Source: JAENVT01 sp963805445 (GTDB lineage: Bacteria > Actinomycetota > Acidimicrobiia > Acidimicrobiales > Ilumatobacteraceae). Taken from it: a stretch of DNA of 64,000 nucleotides. The stretch is from contig CAWDUI010000012.1 of the NCBI GenBank assembly GCA_963805445.1, positions 310,001-374,000 of the forward strand, given 5' to 3'. Positions 1-7,616 of the stretch are shown here, in pieces. The first letter of the stretch is position 1, and the number at the start of each line of letters is the position of its first letter. The notes under the pieces were generated by a model that saw only the letters and a program-made list of their open reading frames with translations, made no database searches and was not told the origin of the DNA. The translations under genes were made by a program, and so were the position numbers.

Positions 1-532
1 AGTCGAGGATGCTGAAGCCACCGACCATGGCCACGACCTTGTCGGTCTCGATCAACTTGCGTGCTGCGGCGGCGGCGTCTTCCGGCTTGCCGTTGTCGTT
101 CTCTTCGAGCATCTGGATCGGACGGCCGTTGATGCCGCCGTTGTCGTTGACGCAGTCGAAGTAGCCCTTCATCATCGCCGGGCCGGTCGAGAAGTCGGTG
201 CCTGGGATCGAGGTTGTGACGTTGCCGACCTTGATCGGATCGCCGGTGGCCTTTTGACCGTTGCCGAGACCGCAATCAGGGCCTGCAGTTGCCGGCGTGT
301 TGCCGACGAGGCCATCGCCCGCTGGTGCCGTGGTGTCGGAAGGTGCGGCAGTCGTTTCAGCAGCGGACGTGTCAGCCGGAGCTGCAGTCGTTGCCGCCGA
401 CGTGTCAGCCGGTGCTGCGGTGTCTACCGGTGCCGCAGTTGCTGCGGGTGTGGTTGCGGTCTTGCTGTCACTGCCGCAGGCCACTAACAACATTGCTGCT
501 GCGGCCGCGGCTGCCATGAATCGGCGAGCCAT
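1..532 (-). CDS. ABC transporter substrate-binding lipoprotein, branched-chain amino acid type (partial, N-terminal part)
   Basis: The reading frame starts at ATG 532 (AAGGGGG ribosome site about 8 nt upstream) and runs off the left edge, so about 177 residues are visible. A basic start and Ala-rich hydrophobic stretch end in a lipobox (LLVAC-G), so the protein should be exported and lipid-anchored outside the membrane. Next is a low-complexity Ala/Pro/Asp/Thr/Ser linker of about 45 residues with an internally repeated ADTSAA unit. The folded part then begins with segments typical of Peripla_BP_6 proteins: a G-x-I-N-G-R-P-I motif, a D-N-G-K-P-E-D-A-A-A-A helix and V-V-A-M-V-G-G. The family binds amino acids, amides or small acids for an ABC importer; the ligand cannot be told from this fragment. 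No permease gene is visible on this side. Confidence 0.85.
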   Translation of the reverse strand, partial: MARRFMAAAAAAAMLLVACGSDSKTATTPAATAAPVDTAAPADTSAATTAAPADTSAAETTAAPSDTTAPAGDGLVGNTPATAGPDCGLGNGQKATGDPIKVGNVTTSIPGTDFSTGPAMMKGYFDCVNDNGGINGRPIQMLEENDNGKPEDAAAAARKLIETDKVVAMVGGFSILD

Positions 533-662
533 GTATTCCCCCTTGTTTGGATGCGAGATGCCACACGGTGGATTCGCGGCGCCCCGTTGCGACGGCGAAC
601 ATCTCCTGTGACGATGGGCACCATAGTGCATAACATTTCGGCGAACAACTATCGGAGGCGTC

Positions 663-1505
663 ATGCGTTTCACCCATCAGAACACTGGTTTGGCATGGAC
701 ACGCGACGGTTCGTCGCGTGCAGTCGCGGTGCTTCTGCTGCACGGTTTGTCCGGAGTCTCGACCGGCTACGACGAGGTCGTCGAGGACCTCGGAGCCGAT
801 GCCGATGTGTTCCGGATCGATCTTCGCGGGCACGGTCGCAGTGACCGCGCGCCGGGTACGTACTCGGTTCCGTTCTACGCCGCTGACGTAGTCGCCTTCA
901 TGGAGGAGGTGATCGCCAAGCCGGTCGTTCTGGCCGGTCATTCGCTCGGCGGCGTGATCACCCATCACATCACCGCCACCCGACCCGACCTCGTTCTGTC
1001 GGCGCTCTGCGAGGATCCGCCGCTCTACTTCTGCGACCAGGCTCTGTTCGAGCACAGCATCATGGCGAGCGTGTTCCCGGTGCTCGAGGCCGGCATGCGC
1101 GCCGCGCAGCAGGAGGGCAAGCCGCGCCAGTTCTTCGAATCGATGGTTGCCGATGCGGTCATGCCGTGGGGCAGGGCGGGCGACCACATGAGTGCTCGTG
1201 CCCTGCAGAGCCGCGCCGATGCCTTGATGCTGGGCGACCCCGACATCTGGCTGCCGGCGATCCACGGTGGCGCGTTGAGCGGATACGACCCCGACGCGCA
1301 GATCACCAAGCCGATGATCATCCTGCGCGCCGACCCGGACATGGGTCCGGCGTTCTTCGCCGACCACGTTGCGCGACAACACGCAGCCAATCCCGACGTC
1401 GAGATCAGGTTGATCGAGGGCGCGCCACACGGGATTCACTCGTTCCTCGGCTCGCGCCAACGATACGTGGATGCGTTGCGCGACATCATCCGCCAAGCGA
1501 GTTGA
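663..1505 (+). CDS. alpha/beta hydrolase
   Basis: This 280-residue protein has a standard alpha/beta-hydrolase fold. The oxyanion-hole segment LLLHGLSG lies at residues 24-31, the nucleophile elbow GHSLGG places the catalytic Ser at 94, the acid is likely Asp224 or Asp226, and His256 or His259 completes the triad. The start ATG follows a good GGAGG site (653-657). No signal peptide is seen, so it is probably cytoplasmic. Its 3' end overlaps the convergent hydrolase gene by 20 nt. The specific ester or C-C bond substrate cannot be read from the sequence; the aromatic-catabolism setting further downstream is only suggestive. Confidence 0.85.
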   Translation: MRFTHQNTGLAWTRDGSSRAVAVLLLHGLSGVSTGYDEVVEDLGADADVFRIDLRGHGRSDRAPGTYSVPFYAADVVAFMEEVIAKPVVLAGHSLGGVITHHITATRPDLVLSALCEDPPLYFCDQALFEHSIMASVFPVLEAGMRAAQQEGKPRQFFESMVADAVMPWGRAGDHMSARALQSRADALMLGDPDIWLPAIHGGALSGYDPDAQITKPMIILRADPDMGPAFFADHVARQHAANPDVEIRLIEGAPHGIHSFLGSRQRYVDALRDIIRQAS

Positions 1506-2190
1506 GGAAGTCGAGCACGGCTGTCGAAACCTGATCGGGTGCATCCCATTCCATGAGGTGACCGGCACCGGCGATGACCGTAGCGCCGCCCCATGCGGCG
1601 GCATTGCCGACCGGGTTGACCTCATCCAGGTCGCCCCACAGCATCAGCCGAGGAACGGTGATGCGATGCAATCGCTTCGCCGTGCCTCGGTCGCCCAAGG
1701 GCCACAAGATGTTGGCGGCGGCGACGTCGCTGAGGTAGGTGGCGACCGGGGCTTCTTCGTCGCTGAGATGCGCGAAGCGCTTGACGAACGCTTCGGGCAC
1801 CTCCTTGGCGAAGAGGTGCGACATCCGCTCCGGTGCCGGTGTGCCGTAGATGTTGAACCCGGGATTCGAGGCGTCGGCGATGCCGAACGGCGCCAGCAGT
1901 GCGACGCCGGTGACGACCTCGGGACGCAATGCGGCAAGCTCCGCAGCAAACATGCCTCCGACCGAGGCGCCGACGATCGGACACGGCGCGCCGCCCGCCG
2001 CGTCGATCGCGTCCCAGAACGTCGTCAGCCAGTCGAGGTACTCGTCGCGGGGCTGGAAGCCGGAGGCCCCATCGAAGCCGGGAACCGACGGGACGATGAT
2101 CTCCCATCCGGCCGACTCGACGGCGCGCATCGCCGGTGACAACTCGGCGTGGCCGGCGATCCCGAACAGGTAGATGAGTCGCTTGCTCAC
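1486..2190 (-). CDS. alpha/beta hydrolase
   Basis: A second, unrelated alpha/beta hydrolase of 234 residues on the opposite strand. It has a GASVGG nucleophile elbow (Ser76), Asp187 in LWGDLDE and His211 in GAGHLME, so the triad is complete. The start is GTG 2190, chosen because a GAGGAGA ribosome site lies just upstream. It follows the LLM-type flavin oxidoreductase gene by 60 nt on the same strand and is probably co-transcribed with it, which suggests it processes a product of that oxygenase. The substrate is unknown. Confidence 0.83.
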   Translation of the reverse strand: MSKRLIYLFGIAGHAELSPAMRAVESAGWEIIVPSVPGFDGASGFQPRDEYLDWLTTFWDAIDAAGGAPCPIVGASVGGMFAAELAALRPEVVTGVALLAPFGIADASNPGFNIYGTPAPERMSHLFAKEVPEAFVKRFAHLSDEEAPVATYLSDVAAANILWPLGDRGTAKRLHRITVPRLMLWGDLDEVNPVGNAAAWGGATVIAGAGHLMEWDAPDQVSTAVLDFLNSLGG

Positions 2191-2250
2191 GTGAGGTTCT
2201 CCTCGGTCGACGATGGTATGGATGCTCGCAGTACTCGGATTGATCGGCGA

Positions 2251-3453
2251 TCAGCGGGCATTCTTCGGCCACCAGGGGTCGTCGTACTCCGAGAACATCG
2301 TGCGCAGGCCGGGTGCGACCTTCTCGCCGAAGAGGTTGGTGTTGTAGCGAGTCAGTTCGTCGCTCATGTTCCCGAACTGCAACATGGCACAGAGGTGTCC
2401 GATCCGGAGCTCGCGACCCGCCTCCTCGAGTTGCTCGCGCACGGTGTCGGGACCGCCGATCACGACATAGCCGTTGTCGACCATCTCGTCCCAGGTGAGG
2501 TCGTGCTTCATCTGCTTGCTACGCGCCACCTGTCGTACCTGCGACTTGTACCGGGCGCGCACCGAGGCCTCGGTGACGTATCCGGGTGCGTCGACGAAGC
2601 CGGGATACACGTGCAGCGATCGGTTGAAGAAGTATTCGGCCGGCTCGCGGTAGAGCTTGTACGCCTCGGCGTCGCTGTCGGCCACGCCGATGAACTGGGT
2701 CACCGCCAAACGATGTGGGTTGTCGTCTCGGCCGTGCGCCTCGACACGATTCCAGTACCCGGCAACGGTTTCGCGCACCATCTTGTAGCCGTAGTACGTC
2801 AGGGCTCCGTACACGAAGTCGTTCTCGGCGCAGAAGTCCCACGTCTCGACGGATCCGCCGCCGGGAATCCACACCGGCGGGTGCGGCTGCTGCCACGGAC
2901 GCGGTACCGGGTTGACGTACCGCTGCTGGTTGAAGCGGCCGTTGTAGGCGAACGGCTCGGTCGCCTGCCAGGCCTTCATGATCAGGTCGATGCCTTCGTA
3001 GTACCGCGGGCGCAGGTTGCCGGGGTTCATTCCGTAGGAGTGCGTCGTGTCCATCGCGGTCCCGACCGGGAAGCCGGCGATGAGGCGTCCCCGCGAGAAC
3101 AGGTCGAGCATGGCGAACTCCTCGGCCACACGCAGCGGCGGGTTGTACAGCGCCACGGAGTTGCCCAGCACGGTGATCGCTGCTTGCGATGTTCGGTTGG
3201 CCAAGATCGCCGCGATGAGGTTCGGTGACGGCATCAGCCCGTAGCCGTTGTTGTGGTGCTCGTTGACACAGATCCCGTCGAAGCCGCAGTCTTCCGCGTA
3301 GACCAACTGATCGATGTAGGTGTCGTAGGTCTTCGCCATCACGTCCCGGTCGAACAGCGCCGGGTCGATGTCGACCCACACACTGCGATGCTTCGTGTTG
3401 AAGTCGTCGGGCAGGTTGGGATACGGCATCAGATGGAACCACATCATCTTCAT
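2251..3453 (-). CDS. LLM-class flavin-dependent oxidoreductase (bacterial luciferase-like)
   Basis: The 400-residue product matches the luciferase-like monooxygenase family: an early V-N-E-H-H-N-N segment (about residues 63-69), a central segment on the GRLIAGFPVG theme, a RYYEGIDLI helix and the VWIPGGGS strand before the C-terminal region. Such enzymes use reduced FMN or F420 and O2 to oxidise organic substrates; the cofactor cannot be decided here. The gene is divergent from the LysR regulator at 3557, which probably controls it. A GACAAT box (3460-3465) lies 6 nt before ATG 3453, so the transcript may be leaderless. The alpha/beta hydrolase downstream is likely in the same operon. Confidence 0.85.
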   Translation of the reverse strand: MKMMWFHLMPYPNLPDDFNTKHRSVWVDIDPALFDRDVMAKTYDTYIDQLVYAEDCGFDGICVNEHHNNGYGLMPSPNLIAAILANRTSQAAITVLGNSVALYNPPLRVAEEFAMLDLFSRGRLIAGFPVGTAMDTTHSYGMNPGNLRPRYYEGIDLIMKAWQATEPFAYNGRFNQQRYVNPVPRPWQQPHPPVWIPGGGSVETWDFCAENDFVYGALTYYGYKMVRETVAGYWNRVEAHGRDDNPHRLAVTQFIGVADSDAEAYKLYREPAEYFFNRSLHVYPGFVDAPGYVTEASVRARYKSQVRQVARSKQMKHDLTWDEMVDNGYVVIGGPDTVREQLEEAGRELRIGHLCAMLQFGNMSDELTRYNTNLFGEKVAPGLRTMFSEYDDPWWPKNAR

Positions 3454-3499
3454 GTGACGATTGTCTCAACGTGCCCGGCAGAAGTCCACGACCTGCTGC

Positions 3500-3536
3500 G
3501 ACATGGATCATGTCTCAACTGGTCATGATTCATGTC
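3500..3536. promoter_or_regulatory. Tandem inverted-repeat operators in the LLM oxidoreductase/LysR divergent promoter
   Basis: Two 15-bp near-palindromes lie in the 103-bp divergent intergenic region: GACATGGATCATGTC (3500-3514) and GTCATGATTCATGTC (3522-3536). Each has the core CATG-N3-CATG, and they are offset by 22 bp, about two helical turns, as expected for a regulator bound as a tetramer on one DNA face. The right-hand site sits about where the -35 of the LysR promoter would be (TACGAT at 3545-3550). A TGTCTCAAC word also occurs twice (3462-3470 and 3511-3519). The assignment to the adjacent LysR protein is inference. Confidence 0.5.
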
Positions 3537-3556
3537 GCCGATGCTACGATTCGGCG

Positions 3557-4459
3557 GTGGACCTGCGGCGGCTGACCTACTTCGTCACGGTCGCCGAAGA
3601 GCAGCATTTCGGCCGTGCCGCCGCCCGGCTGCACATGACCGCTCCCCCGCTGTCGCAACGGATCCGCGAGCTCGAGGCAGAGCTCGGCGTGCAGTTGTTC
3701 GAACGTTCGACGCGCCAGGTCCATCTCACCCCGGCGGGATCGCGATTGCTGCACGAAGCCCGGTCGTCGTTGCGCGCCGTCGACCGGTTCACGAGCCTCG
3801 CCGAGACGTTGCGCCGCGCCGCGGAGTCCACCGATCAGCCACTGACGTTCGGCTACTGCCACGGCAGCGAGCACGCTGCCTTGAGCGCGGCTCGCCAGTT
3901 CCACGACGCTCATCCTCAGGTCGCGGTCCGGCCATCGGCATTCACGTCGCTGCGCATCTTCAAGGACCTGCGTGAAGGCCGGCTGACGGTCGGGCTGGTG
4001 CACCCGCCGGTCCCCTACCCCGACATGCTGCTCTCGCAGGTGCTGGCACGCGTGGCGTTCGACCACGTCGCCGTCCCGCAGCGTCACCCCCTGGCCCAGC
4101 AGGCGATCGTCAACGCCGCGGATCTCGAGGGTCAACCGGTGCTGCTGGTCGAGCGCGATGACGCCCCGACGTACCACGATGCGACGGTTGCGTACTGCGC
4201 CGCGTTGGAGGTGCACCCGGCATGGGTCGTGCACCCGGCCAGCCAGGTCGAGCGCATGCTCGACATGGTGGCAGTCGGTTCGGGGATCGGCTGGCTCAAT
4301 GCCTGGCAGGCTGCGCACGTCAGTCGCGACGGCGTGGTCATCCGCCCGCTGCGCCCGATCGAGCGCTACGACGAATTTCATCTGGTGTGGCGCGTCGATG
4401 ATCATTCCCAGTCGGTGAAACAGTTCGTCGACATCGCGATGGAGGCCTGCCGCACATGA
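3557..4459 (+). CDS. LysR-family transcriptional regulator
   Basis: The product from GTG 3557 is 300 residues, the usual LysR length. The N-terminal winged helix-turn-helix (residues about 3-60) carries the family pattern LRRLTYFVTVAEEQHFGRAA...LSQRIRELE, followed by a linker helix and a two-lobed effector domain. An in-frame ATG lies farther upstream (3461), but it would add 32 residues unlike the family and would run through the operator sites, so I reject it. TACGAT (3545-3550) ends 6 nt before the GTG, suggesting a leaderless message. The gene overlaps the next SDR by 4 nt (ATGA) and is divergent from the LLM oxidoreductase, so both are plausible targets; the effector is unknown. Confidence 0.88.
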   Translation: MDLRRLTYFVTVAEEQHFGRAAARLHMTAPPLSQRIRELEAELGVQLFERSTRQVHLTPAGSRLLHEARSSLRAVDRFTSLAETLRRAAESTDQPLTFGYCHGSEHAALSAARQFHDAHPQVAVRPSAFTSLRIFKDLREGRLTVGLVHPPVPYPDMLLSQVLARVAFDHVAVPQRHPLAQQAIVNAADLEGQPVLLVERDDAPTYHDATVAYCAALEVHPAWVVHPASQVERMLDMVAVGSGIGWLNAWQAAHVSRDGVVIRPLRPIERYDEFHLVWRVDDHSQSVKQFVDIAMEACRT

Positions 4460-5250
4460 CCCAACCCAACGTCACCGGTCGTCTCGCCGGCAAGGTCTGC
4501 GGGATCACGGGCGCAACCGGCATTGCCGAAGCCGCTGCGCTGCGATTTGCGGCAGAAGGGGCACGGCTCTTCGTCGTCGCGTTGGAAGAGCACGATTGCC
4601 TCGCGCTCGCCGATCGGCTCGGACCCGACACGGAGTTGGTCTGGGTTGCGGCCGACCTGACCGACGAAGCCGAGACCGAGCGGGCGTTCGCCCGGTGTGG
4701 CGAAGCGTTCGACCGGCTCGACGCGCTGCTTGCGTGCGCCGGCGGTAGCGGTCGCCCGTTCGGCGACGGACCGTTGCACAGCACGTCGCTGCAGTCGTGG
4801 AACACCACCGTTGCCCTCAACCTCAACACCGCGTTCTTGAGTTCCCGGGAAGCAGTCAAGATCATGCTCGACCAGCCATCAGGCGGGTCGATCGTCTACG
4901 TCTCGTCGGTCGCCGCGACCAATCCGGTCGCCGGGGCCTTCAACACGCTCGCCTACGCGGCGGCCAAGGGTGGGATCAACTCGCTGACCATCAACGGTGC
5001 CTGCCAGTACGGATCCGCCGGCATCCGCTTCAACGCCATCCTTCCGGCGCTGACGCTGACGCCGATGTCGAAGCGTGCTGCGTCCGATCCGGACACCCTC
5101 GATGTCGTCAAGGCACGCATGCCGATCTCCGGAGGCGGCCCATTGTCGGCCGACGACCACGCCCAGGCGGCATTGTTCTTGTGCAGCGACGAGAGCAAGC
5201 ACATCACCGGCCAACTGCTGCGCGTCGACGGTGGCTGGGGCGTGAGCTAA
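4456..5250 (+). CDS. SDR-family NAD(P)-dependent oxidoreductase
   Basis: A 264-residue short-chain dehydrogenase/reductase. The catalytic set is present: Asn122/124 in LNLN, Ser150/151 in YVSS, Tyr167 and Lys171 (Y-A-A-A-K). The nucleotide-binding loop reads TGATGIAEA, so the third glycine of the classical TGxxxGxG is replaced by Ala. Asp67-Leu68 in the AADLTD segment fits the family. The C-terminus ends with GQLLRVDGGWGV, standard for the group. The start overlaps the LysR stop (ATGA), so the two are translationally coupled. The substrate is unknown. Confidence 0.87.
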   Translation: MTQPNVTGRLAGKVCGITGATGIAEAAALRFAAEGARLFVVALEEHDCLALADRLGPDTELVWVAADLTDEAETERAFARCGEAFDRLDALLACAGGSGRPFGDGPLHSTSLQSWNTTVALNLNTAFLSSREAVKIMLDQPSGGSIVYVSSVAATNPVAGAFNTLAYAAAKGGINSLTINGACQYGSAGIRFNAILPALTLTPMSKRAASDPDTLDVVKARMPISGGGPLSADDHAQAALFLCSDESKHITGQLLRVDGGWGVS

Positions 5251-5270
5251 CAGACCTCCGCACCAGGCTC

Positions 5271-5367
5271 GGTTGGGCGCGTTCTCGGTACTCCGAGTAC
5301 TCACACCTCACCCAACCAGGCTCAACGGGTGCGACACGGTACTGGGAATACCGAAGTCGCGCCCGAT
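5271..5367. repeat. Dispersed ~100-bp palindromic element, copy A
   Basis: The 150-bp gap between two convergent genes is filled by a palindromic element. Its ends are imperfect inverted repeats (TTGGGCGCG-N3-TCGGTA on the left; TACCGA-N3-CGCGCCCGA on the right). A 26-bp core at 5305-5330 is identical, in reverse complement, to 48155-48180 of copy B. The element carries no plausible coding frame. Its position after two gene ends suggests a REP-like or terminator-associated repeat; a MITE-like origin is also possible. Confidence 0.8.
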
Positions 5368-5400
5368 GACAGCGCTGGGGAAGGTGGCGGGCCGGAGACG

Positions 5401-6103
5401 TCAGGCGCCGACCGGCTGGAGGCCGAGACGTCGGCGAACGTCGCCGGCGGCGGCGAGGACCTGCTCGGCCACCATCGACGTGTCGACAGGATTCCCGGCC
5501 AGCCACAGCACGGCGATGGCGCCCTGGTCGGCGATCGGGACCGCGATCGCGGCGAGCCCGGCGATCACCTCGGCCTCGCTCTGCGCCCAACCGACATGGC
5601 GGGCCCGCGTCACGGCCGGCCGCTCGCCGAGCACCGGTGGGCGGCCGGCCAGCAAGGCGATCCCCGGCGCACCGCGGTCGATCGGATGTCGAGTGCCCGG
5701 TCGATAGGCGACGTGGGCGTTCAACGAAGTCGGCTCGACGCTGTCGAGCGTGACCGCCTCGTCGCCGTCGGCCGCGACGAGGAACGCTGTCATCTGCAGT
5801 TCCTCGGCGAGGTTGGCCAGTGCCGGTGCAGCGGCGGCGCGTAACGAGCGGCGCACCGAACGACTGAGCACCGCGAGATACGTTCCGGCGGAGTAGTCGC
5901 CCTCCGCATCGCGTTCGACCAGATGTCGCAACTCGAGCGTGCGCAGCAGTCGGTAGACGATCGAGCGGTGCAGGCCCAGCGGCGCTCGGCAGTGGCGTCG
6001 ACCGAGACCGGCGCGATCCGACGCGGCGACGAAGTCGAGACACGCCAGCCCTCGATCGAGGGTTTGCGAGGGTGCTACCAGTCTCGTTCGACATTCGAAT
6101 CAT
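5401..6103 (-). CDS. IclR-family transcriptional regulator (frameshifted in the N-terminal part)
   Basis: The C-terminal 176 residues are an intact IclR effector domain (segments YSAGTYLAVLSR and GAPGIALLAG among others). The N-terminal helix-turn-helix is present but broken across frames: MSNETGSTLAN, then LDRGLACLDFVAASDRAG after an apparent extra C in a CCC run near 6062, then VSVDATAER in another frame, then LGLHRSIVYRLLRTLE in the original frame. Removing these single-base errors restores a normal protein of about 233 residues. A perfect TATAAT (complement of 6111-6116) lies 7 nt before ATG 6103; ATG 6094 is an alternative start. It is divergent from the HpaB-type monooxygenase, its probable target. 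Confidence 0.78.
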
Positions 6104-6142
6104 CTGTTCGATTATAGAGCACGATCAAACAACGGAGAAGCA
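6081..6142. promoter_or_regulatory. Divergent IclR/HpaB promoter region
   Basis: The short divergent region holds a TATAAT box for the leftward IclR gene and a GGAG ribosome site (6134-6137) for the rightward monooxygenase. Three TTCGA words occur close together (in GTTCGACATTCGAATCATC and CTGTTCGATT), including the palindrome ATTCGAAT at 6093-6100. This is a reasonable candidate autoregulatory IclR operator, but no experimental consensus was available to compare. Confidence 0.4.
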
Positions 6143-7613
6143 ATGGGAGCACGAACCGGTCAGCAGGTCCTCGACAGACTGCAGTCGCAACCGCCGGCCT
6201 TGTGGGTCGAGGGTGAGCTCGTCGCCGACCCGACCACACATCCGCGAACCGCCAACGCGGCACACTCACTCGCCGCGCTGTACGACCTGCAGCACCGACC
6301 CGACCTGGTCGACACGATGACGTTCCCGTCGCCGTCGACCGGCGACCGGGTGGGCATGAGCTTCATCGTCCCGCGGACACGGGAGGACCTGGAACGCCGC
6401 TCGGCCATGCACAAGGTGTGGGCCGACGCCTGCCTCGGGTTCATGGGCCGCATGCCCGACTACCTGAACGTCAACCTCATGGGTGCGGGCACCGCAGCGG
6501 AGTACTTCGGTCAGTGCCGCCCCGAGTTCGCCGACAACGCCCGCAACTACTTCGAGTACGTCCGTGAGAACGATCTGGCGCTCACGCACGCCTTGACCAA
6601 CCCACAGGTCGACCGGCGCAAGCAAGCGTTCGAGCTGAACGATCCGTTCATCGCGCTCGGTGTCGTCCGCGAGACCTCCGACGGGATCATCGTGCGCGGG
6701 GCGCGCATGTTGGCGACCCTGCCGATCAGCGACGAGATCCTGATCTTCCCCTCCACGGTCGCTGAAAGGCGGGGACGAGATGAAGCCGTACGCGTTGGCG
6801 TTCGGCATCCCCAACAACACTCCGGGGCTCTCGTTCCAGTGCCGCGAACCTCTCGACCTCGGGCGCAGCCACCGCGATCATCCGCTGGGCTCGCGGTTCG
6901 ACGAGATGGATGCCATGGTCTACTTCGACGACGTGCTGGTGCCCTGGGACCGCGTGCTGTTGATGGACGATGTCGACCTCGCCAACCGGGCCTATGCCGA
7001 GACCGGCGCGGTGCTGCACATGGCGCACCAGGTGGTCAACCTGAAGATCGCCAAGACCGAGGCGTTCTTGGGCGTGATCCAGGCCGTCATCGACATGATC
7101 GGCTCCGGCGACGCACCACACGTTCAGCAGATGGTTGCGGAAGTCATCATGATCCTGGAGATCATGAAGGGCCTGAAGATCGCCAGCGAGGCCGGAGCGA
7201 CCCTCAACCAGTACGGGGTGATGACCCCCGCCCGCCCGCCGCTCGATGCGGCCCGCAACTGGTTCCCCGGCGTCTACAAGCGACTCGTCGAGATCGTGCA
7301 ACTGGTGACGACCAGCGGATTGATCACGATCCCGACCGAGGCCGACTTCGCCGGACCACGCGGGGCCGACATCGCCAAGTACCTGCAGGGCGCAGCGAGC
7401 TCCGCAGACGAACGTGTCGCCCTGTTCCGGCTCGCCTGGGACATGTCGATCAGCGCCTTCGGAGGGCGCCAGTCGCACTACGAGCTGTTCTTCTTCGGCG
7501 ACCCTCCGCGCATGAAGCAAGCCCTGTACGGGATGTACGACCGCAGCGAGTGCGTCGCCCGCGTCCAGGCTTTCGTCGACGACACCGACTGGCCGCAGGC
7601 TGCGGCGGTGTAG
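6143..7613 (+). CDS. 4-hydroxyphenylacetate 3-hydroxylase family (HpaB-type) flavin monooxygenase, one frameshift
   Basis: The two halves (6143 to about 6761, and about 6762 to 7613) together give a protein of about 490 residues typical of the reduced-flavin-dependent HpaB/phenol 4-hydroxylase/pyrrole-2-carboxylate oxygenase family. The break lies in STV-(G)-CTGAAAGGCGGGGAC: dropping one base near 6761 joins STV to LKGGDEMKPYA without loss. Family signatures are visible, such as a FDEMDAMVYFDDVLVPWDRV segment in the second half and a MHKVWADACLGFMGR-like helix in the first. It would ortho-hydroxylate a phenol or related ring using FADH2 from a separate reductase; no reductase gene is adjacent. 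It is probably controlled by the divergent IclR protein. The exact substrate is unknown. Confidence 0.85.
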
Positions 7614-7616
7614 CTC

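Noticed and set aside
468..1625. Long minus-strand frame (385 codons) across the first hydrolase
   Set aside because: It is antisense to a clear alpha/beta hydrolase, has Arg/His-rich high-GC shadow composition and no family motif.
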